From: Gammaproteobacteria bacterium
Lineage (GTDB): Bacteria > Pseudomonadota > Gammaproteobacteria > UBA6429 > Thiohalophilaceae
DNA length: 6,128 nt
Reading direction: 5' to 3'
Assembly (NCBI GenBank): GCA_024639445.1
Contig: JAHEIJ010000145.1
Location: 1-6,128 of the forward strand
Shown here: in pieces, positions 5,070 to 6,128 of the stretch
Numbering within the stretch: the stretch's first letter is position 1
Layout of the letters: each line of letters starts with the position of its first letter
Position numbers and translations under genes: made by a program
The notes under the pieces: generated by a model
Database searches by the model: none
What the model was told of the DNA's origin: nothing
What the model saw: the letters and a program-made list of their open reading frames with translations, nothing else

Positions 5070-6128
5070 ATGAACACCCCGGAACCTCAATCACAAACCT
5101 GTCAGCGTCCCTTATGGATAAAGCGTCAATGGCTTAAATTATTGCGCACTAAATGCTGTGGGAGTGTTATGCAATGCATTTTTGCATGCATTCCAGAAGT
5201 CATAAACAGCGGTGTGCGTAATCTCGATCAAATAATAAACCGCAGTTTCCGGGGCCCCTGGCAACGCTTGTTTATGGAAGGGCACTCCCTGTTACCTTTC
5301 CTGTTCACCTTTACGGCAATCGGCTTTACCGTGGTGGGTCCGACCCTGAAACTTCGCGGTGGTCTGGCGGTTGTTGGTTTTGTTGCAGCGGCAGCACTGT
5401 TTTTCCTCACAGTACGATACTGGTTGGCAAAAAGGCAACGCACGCAGGGACTGCTCTCGTTGCAGATTGGGATCATTGTCCTGCTGGCGGTTATCTTTTT
5501 TATCATTCTGCCTGGGCCTGATACGGTTGAAGCGGATGGCGTGCCATACCGACACATCTTTACTCCTATTATCCTGTTGTTGCTACTCCTGGCTGCGCTA
5601 TCAAACCGGATTGCCACCTGGGTCCTTTCGGATTATCAGGTCAAATACCAGGATTTGTTCAGCAGCCTGTTGCCAAAAACTGAATTATTCGTCGAACCAA
5701 GAGATCCTAAGGCAAACAGTAAGAAAGTTCTTCATGGTTTATTCAACGCGCCGCTTTACCATCCTTTGCACCTGTTGTTATTACCTTCTTTCGGCGTGAT
5801 TCTCGCCAAACCTCAGTATGTGTGGGTTGTCGCTATTGTCCTGTTAATTATTGCCTGGCTACTGCTGTTGTTTACCGGTATCCATGATCGCCTCAGTCTC
5901 ATGATCAAAGTGGTGAAACGCTGGTTCCTGATTGGCGGCCAACTGGTCGTGTCGCTACTGATTATTATAATGGCTATCGCTCGCCTGGCCGGCATTCACT
6001 ATGTAACAACACTGCTCGATTCGACCCCGGGACTTGTGATAATAGGTTATGTCGTTGCGGCCTATACCGCATTCTGGTTGTACGAATACTGGATCAACCG
6101 TGCTTTGACAGAGCGCATGTTGCCTCTA
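5070..6128 (+). CDS. Unrecognised multi-span membrane protein, 3' end outside window
   Basis: An uninterrupted frame of 353 codons runs from ATG 5070 to the window edge without a stop. I do not recognise the family. Residues 1-70 are polar and basic, likely cytoplasmic, with five Cys (11, 29, 30, 36, 40). Hydrophobic segments follow at about 72-90, 96-117, 127-147, 163-183, 232-246, 251-270, 286-305 and 319-341, so four helices, a polar loop of about 48 residues (184-231, with EPRDPKANSKK), then four more. This 4+loop+4 layout could mean two related halves or a sensor/transport module whose catalytic part lies beyond the window. No transporter signature, nucleotide-binding motif or catalytic motif is visible in the seen part. 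The start is fixed by AAGGAG at 5055-5060. The gene has its own candidate promoter and is divergent from the rhodanese gene. Reality of the gene is well supported; function is unknown. Confidence 0.85.
   Translation, partial: MNTPEPQSQTCQRPLWIKRQWLKLLRTKCCGSVMQCIFACIPEVINSGVRNLDQIINRSFRGPWQRLFMEGHSLLPFLFTFTAIGFTVVGPTLKLRGGLAVVGFVAAAALFFLTVRYWLAKRQRTQGLLSLQIGIIVLLAVIFFIILPGPDTVEADGVPYRHIFTPIILLLLLLAALSNRIATWVLSDYQVKYQDLFSSLLPKTELFVEPRDPKANSKKVLHGLFNAPLYHPLHLLLLPSFGVILAKPQYVWVVAIVLLIIAWLLLLFTGIHDRLSLMIKVVKRWFLIGGQLVVSLLIIIMAIARLAGIHYVTTLLDSTPGLVIIGYVVAAYTAFWLYEYWINRALTERMLPL

Noticed and set aside
4902..5090. Minus-strand 62-codon frame encoding a hydrophobic peptide
   Set aside because: It starts at a TTG inside the next gene's coding start, lacks a ribosome site, and reads antisense through the AAGGAG site and leader hairpin. 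Its hydrophobicity is explained by AT-rich sequence read in reverse.
5174..5187. Perfect inverted repeat ATGCA-TTTT-TGCAT near the start of the unknown membrane-protein gene
   Set aside because: It is a short AT-rich stem inside a coding region with no T-run after it. It may slightly affect early translation but does not support a separate feature.
5359..5799. Plus-strand 146-codon frame and minus-strand frames inside the unknown membrane-protein gene
   Set aside because: They lie inside the 353-codon open frame that has a strong ribosome site and consistent membrane-segment pattern. Their own products are rich in Cys, Arg and Ser with no domain logic, and they lack ribosome sites.
1..6128. 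Defence island, mobile element, CRISPR or biosynthetic cluster
   Set aside because: No transposase, integrase, nuclease, toxin-antitoxin, repeat-spacer pattern or terminal inverted repeats are visible. The recognised genes are chromosomal envelope functions with no sign of being a single new system.

Overview
The window reads as an ordinary chromosomal stretch of a Gram-negative proteobacterium, most likely a gammaproteobacterium. This is inferred from the mid-range base composition, Shine-Dalgarno spacing, a Sec-exported double-rhodanese protein, a Kef-type antiporter and a DUF2934-type protein. No ribosomal or other phylogenetic marker is present, so the genus cannot be named. I see no transposase, integrase, CRISPR array, tRNA or rRNA.

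Left part (1-2384). The window opens on the tail of a small DUF2934-like protein. Next comes a two-gene, translationally coupled operon: a full-length NfeD protein (ClpP-class Ser/Lys membrane protease + multi-span membrane domain + C-terminal OB-fold) overlapping by ATGA with a slipin (bacterial stomatin, SPFH family). This pair is the conserved bacterial/archaeal partnership in which the NfeD protease is thought to process its stomatin partner. The slipin here keeps the hydrophobic C-terminal stretch that corresponds to the cleaved region in the archaeal homologue.

Middle part (2385-4615, minus strand). Two minus-strand genes follow. One is a CPA2/Kef-type cation:proton antiporter made of the membrane domain only, without the regulatory RCK (TrkA-N) domain; it converges on the slipin gene with a 29-base gap. 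The other is a Sec-exported protein with two rhodanese modules. Its first module has the active-site Cys and its second has Asp in that place. A good hairpin with a T-rich tail after the rhodanese gene suggests that it and the antiporter are separate transcription units.

Right part (4616-6128). A 454-base AT-rich intergenic region carries a plausible sigma70-type promoter and a leader hairpin. It precedes a plus-strand gene that is open to the window edge. That gene encodes an unrecognised protein with about eight predicted membrane segments (353 codons visible). It begins at a strong AAGGAG ribosome binding site and is cut by the window end.

The common theme is the cell envelope: membrane protein quality control or microdomains, ion/proton exchange, periplasmic sulfur/redox chemistry, and an unknown integral membrane protein. 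Nothing beyond the NfeD-slipin pair shows these genes acting as one system. The points most worth a second look are the Cys-to-Asp rhodanese module, the unknown membrane protein with its structured leader, and the His cluster next to the antiporter's ion-binding motif.
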